NCBI GenBank assembly: GCA_008828725.1
Contig: MEHQ01004316.1
Coordinates: 1 to 64,000 of the forward strand
From: Saccharina japonica
Lineage: Eukaryota > Sar > Phaeophyceae > Laminariales > Laminariaceae
Direction of reading: 5' to 3'
DNA: 64,000 nucleotides
Shown: positions 62,758-64,000 of the stretch, in pieces
How the letters are laid out: the number at the start of each line of letters is the position of its first letter
How positions within the stretch are numbered: the stretch's first letter is position 1
Notes under the pieces: generated by a model
Database searches by the model: none
What the model saw: only the letters and a program-made list of their open reading frames with translations
What the model was told of the DNA's origin: nothing
Position numbers and translations under genes: made by a program

Positions 62758-64000
62758 GACTACGACTACTACTTCTACTAATACTACTTCCACTCCTGAT
62801 CGAGATGGACGAGTACCGGAGCAGTTGGCCGCCTTGGGTTTCTCTGTTTTCTGTAGCTTTTATTTCGCGGCATCGGTTAGTTTCGCCTCTCTTCTACTTT
62901 TCCTTTCGTTCGTGTCGGTTCCTCAACCTGTTGTTCCTCCTCATGGGTTGGAGGACAAGGGACGTCCTTGCTGTTTCCGCGTTGGTCCTTGTGTCGTCGC
63001 AACCAATCTGGTTACAAACGTACTGGTACGTGAAACGTTTCAGCAGTGGGGTGTTTTAACTACCAAGCTAATTACGGGTAACACAGGTAACTTATAAGAT
63101 TACGGATAACCACGAAGAAACGGCAACTACCAATACTCTTAAATAACTCCAAACGGTCCTTGTATACTCAATACCCCGAGTATTCTTGCCAGTAGGTTGT
63201 CGCCCTTGAAATAAATTTGCTCCAGTTCCAAGTCACGGGACGGTTTCTATGTGAGAGTGCGTATATAACACAAATGAAAAATATTTTATCGAAACGGTGC
63301 ACAACAGATGGCATATGATCGATCGTAGTAGTATACGTAAAGGCTGGGCACTGGCGGACTTTGTCAGTAGCGATGTATACGGTCACCAAAATCAAATAAC
63401 CCAAGCAGTATAGTGGGTTTCCGTACTATAATATGGCGTGTTTTTTGGACATACGTGAGACAAAACTACTGGCGAATGTACTGGCTGGATAAATCAGTAG
63501 ATTACTACTGCCAGTACATACTGTGCCAGTGCCCAGCCCTAAGAACGCATAGGTATACATCTATTAATAGAGTCCGGGCATATTTAAGCTAATATTGAGA
63601 ATAGAGAGTATGAAATTCTTCGAGTGCGGAAGTTCACCCAGTACTGAACCAAGAACAAACTCCTCCATTCGCGAGAACTTATGCACACGTTTACACCTGG
63701 TACTACCCTGGTGCATGGTATACTGTTGTACCTTGCTCCTAGATACTACATGCACCTGTACTCAACTTCGCGGTGGTGTGTTTGAGTAGGATCACCCGGC
63801 AACGAAGCGCCAAGCACCCAGCAACCCACGACCCACGACTCATACGCCGAGCAACTACGCGTATGTGTTCTGCTTCTCCTATCACCGTCATGTTTTCTCA
63901 GAAGAGCCGTTTTTTTCTCGGAAGGACCGATATCTTTCTATCGTCTATAAATATTTGATTTTTATACTGTTCCGCCGAGATTTTGGGAGGCAAACGATCC
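61875..64000. mobile_element. Foldback element 2 of the same family, cut by the window edge
   Basis: The left arm 61875-62520 follows element 1 directly. The right arm begins at ~63773 (CACCCGGCAACGAAGCGCC) and runs to 64000, mirroring 62520-62290. The centre shares CAGGCGCAACGAACGGTCGT and a longer (CTA)n run (62661-62788) with element 1, then ~1 kb (62800-63770) with no counterpart there. That extra block has an open plus-strand frame with a hydrophobic stretch (62813-63059, MDEYRSSWPPWVSLFSVAFI onwards). It may be captured foreign sequence. Confidence 0.75.
62661..62788 (+). repeat. (CTA)n microsatellite in foldback element 2
   Basis: About 40 units of ACT/CTA with ACTAGT interruptions at its start and CGA units near its end. 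Confidence 0.9.

Overview
The window reads as nuclear DNA of a eukaryote with a repeat-dense genome. There is no dense co-directional gene array, and no rRNA or organelle genes. The few host-like reading frames end at splice-donor-like GTRAG sites. Most of the sequence can be assigned to transposable elements, their fragments, satellites and microsatellites. CTG-type trinucleotide runs, clusters of GTAC/CGTACG palindromes and the mix of element families make a stramenopile alga (for example a brown alga) my best guess. That is inference only; nothing here fixes the species.

Layout. 1-3.1 kb: the gag and protease side of a Ty3/Gypsy-like LTR retrotransposon on the minus strand, running off the left edge. 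3.15-8.45 kb: a complete non-autonomous-looking LTR element bounded by two ~256-bp TGTT..AACA LTRs and a CCATC target duplication. 8.5-16.7 kb: small DNA-transposon relics (a TIR element, a decayed DDE transposase, several ~90-bp TTAA-ended MITEs, tRNA-like repeats) and minisatellites. 16.7-21.7 kb: a near-perfect ~5-kb palindrome with ~2.09-kb arms that carries hAT-like ends and a tandem duplication. 21.8-24.9 kb: a LINE fragment and a hAT-like element with 19-bp perfect terminal repeats. 25.5-29.6 kb: the best candidate host-type loci, including a multi-exon unrecognised gene that is now broken. 29.6-31.0 kb: a second hAT-like element with a BED-finger remnant. 31.99-32.34 kb: a probable first exon of a Nudix hydrolase. 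35.4-42.5 kb: a nearly full LINE (endonuclease and reverse transcriptase), split by an insertion, followed by a long inverted copy of its 3' half. 43.1-49.6 kb: ~365-bp satellite units inside a ~1.77-kb segment that occurs twice. 50-57 kb: PIF/Harbinger-like and other MITEs in sequence with no convincing genes. 60.3-64 kb: two adjacent foldback elements with ~0.6-kb inverted arms and (CTA)n cores.

The strongest biological thread is the LINE family. It has essentially no 3' UTR: the stop codon is followed by a few bases and then a poly(C) tract. Several copies, some as short as 25-70 bp, share exactly this 3' end. This suggests the last codons double as the reverse-transcriptase recognition site. 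Most calls are by eye on translated motifs and repeat matching; element boundaries are good to a few bases only where target duplications or perfect terminal repeats are stated.
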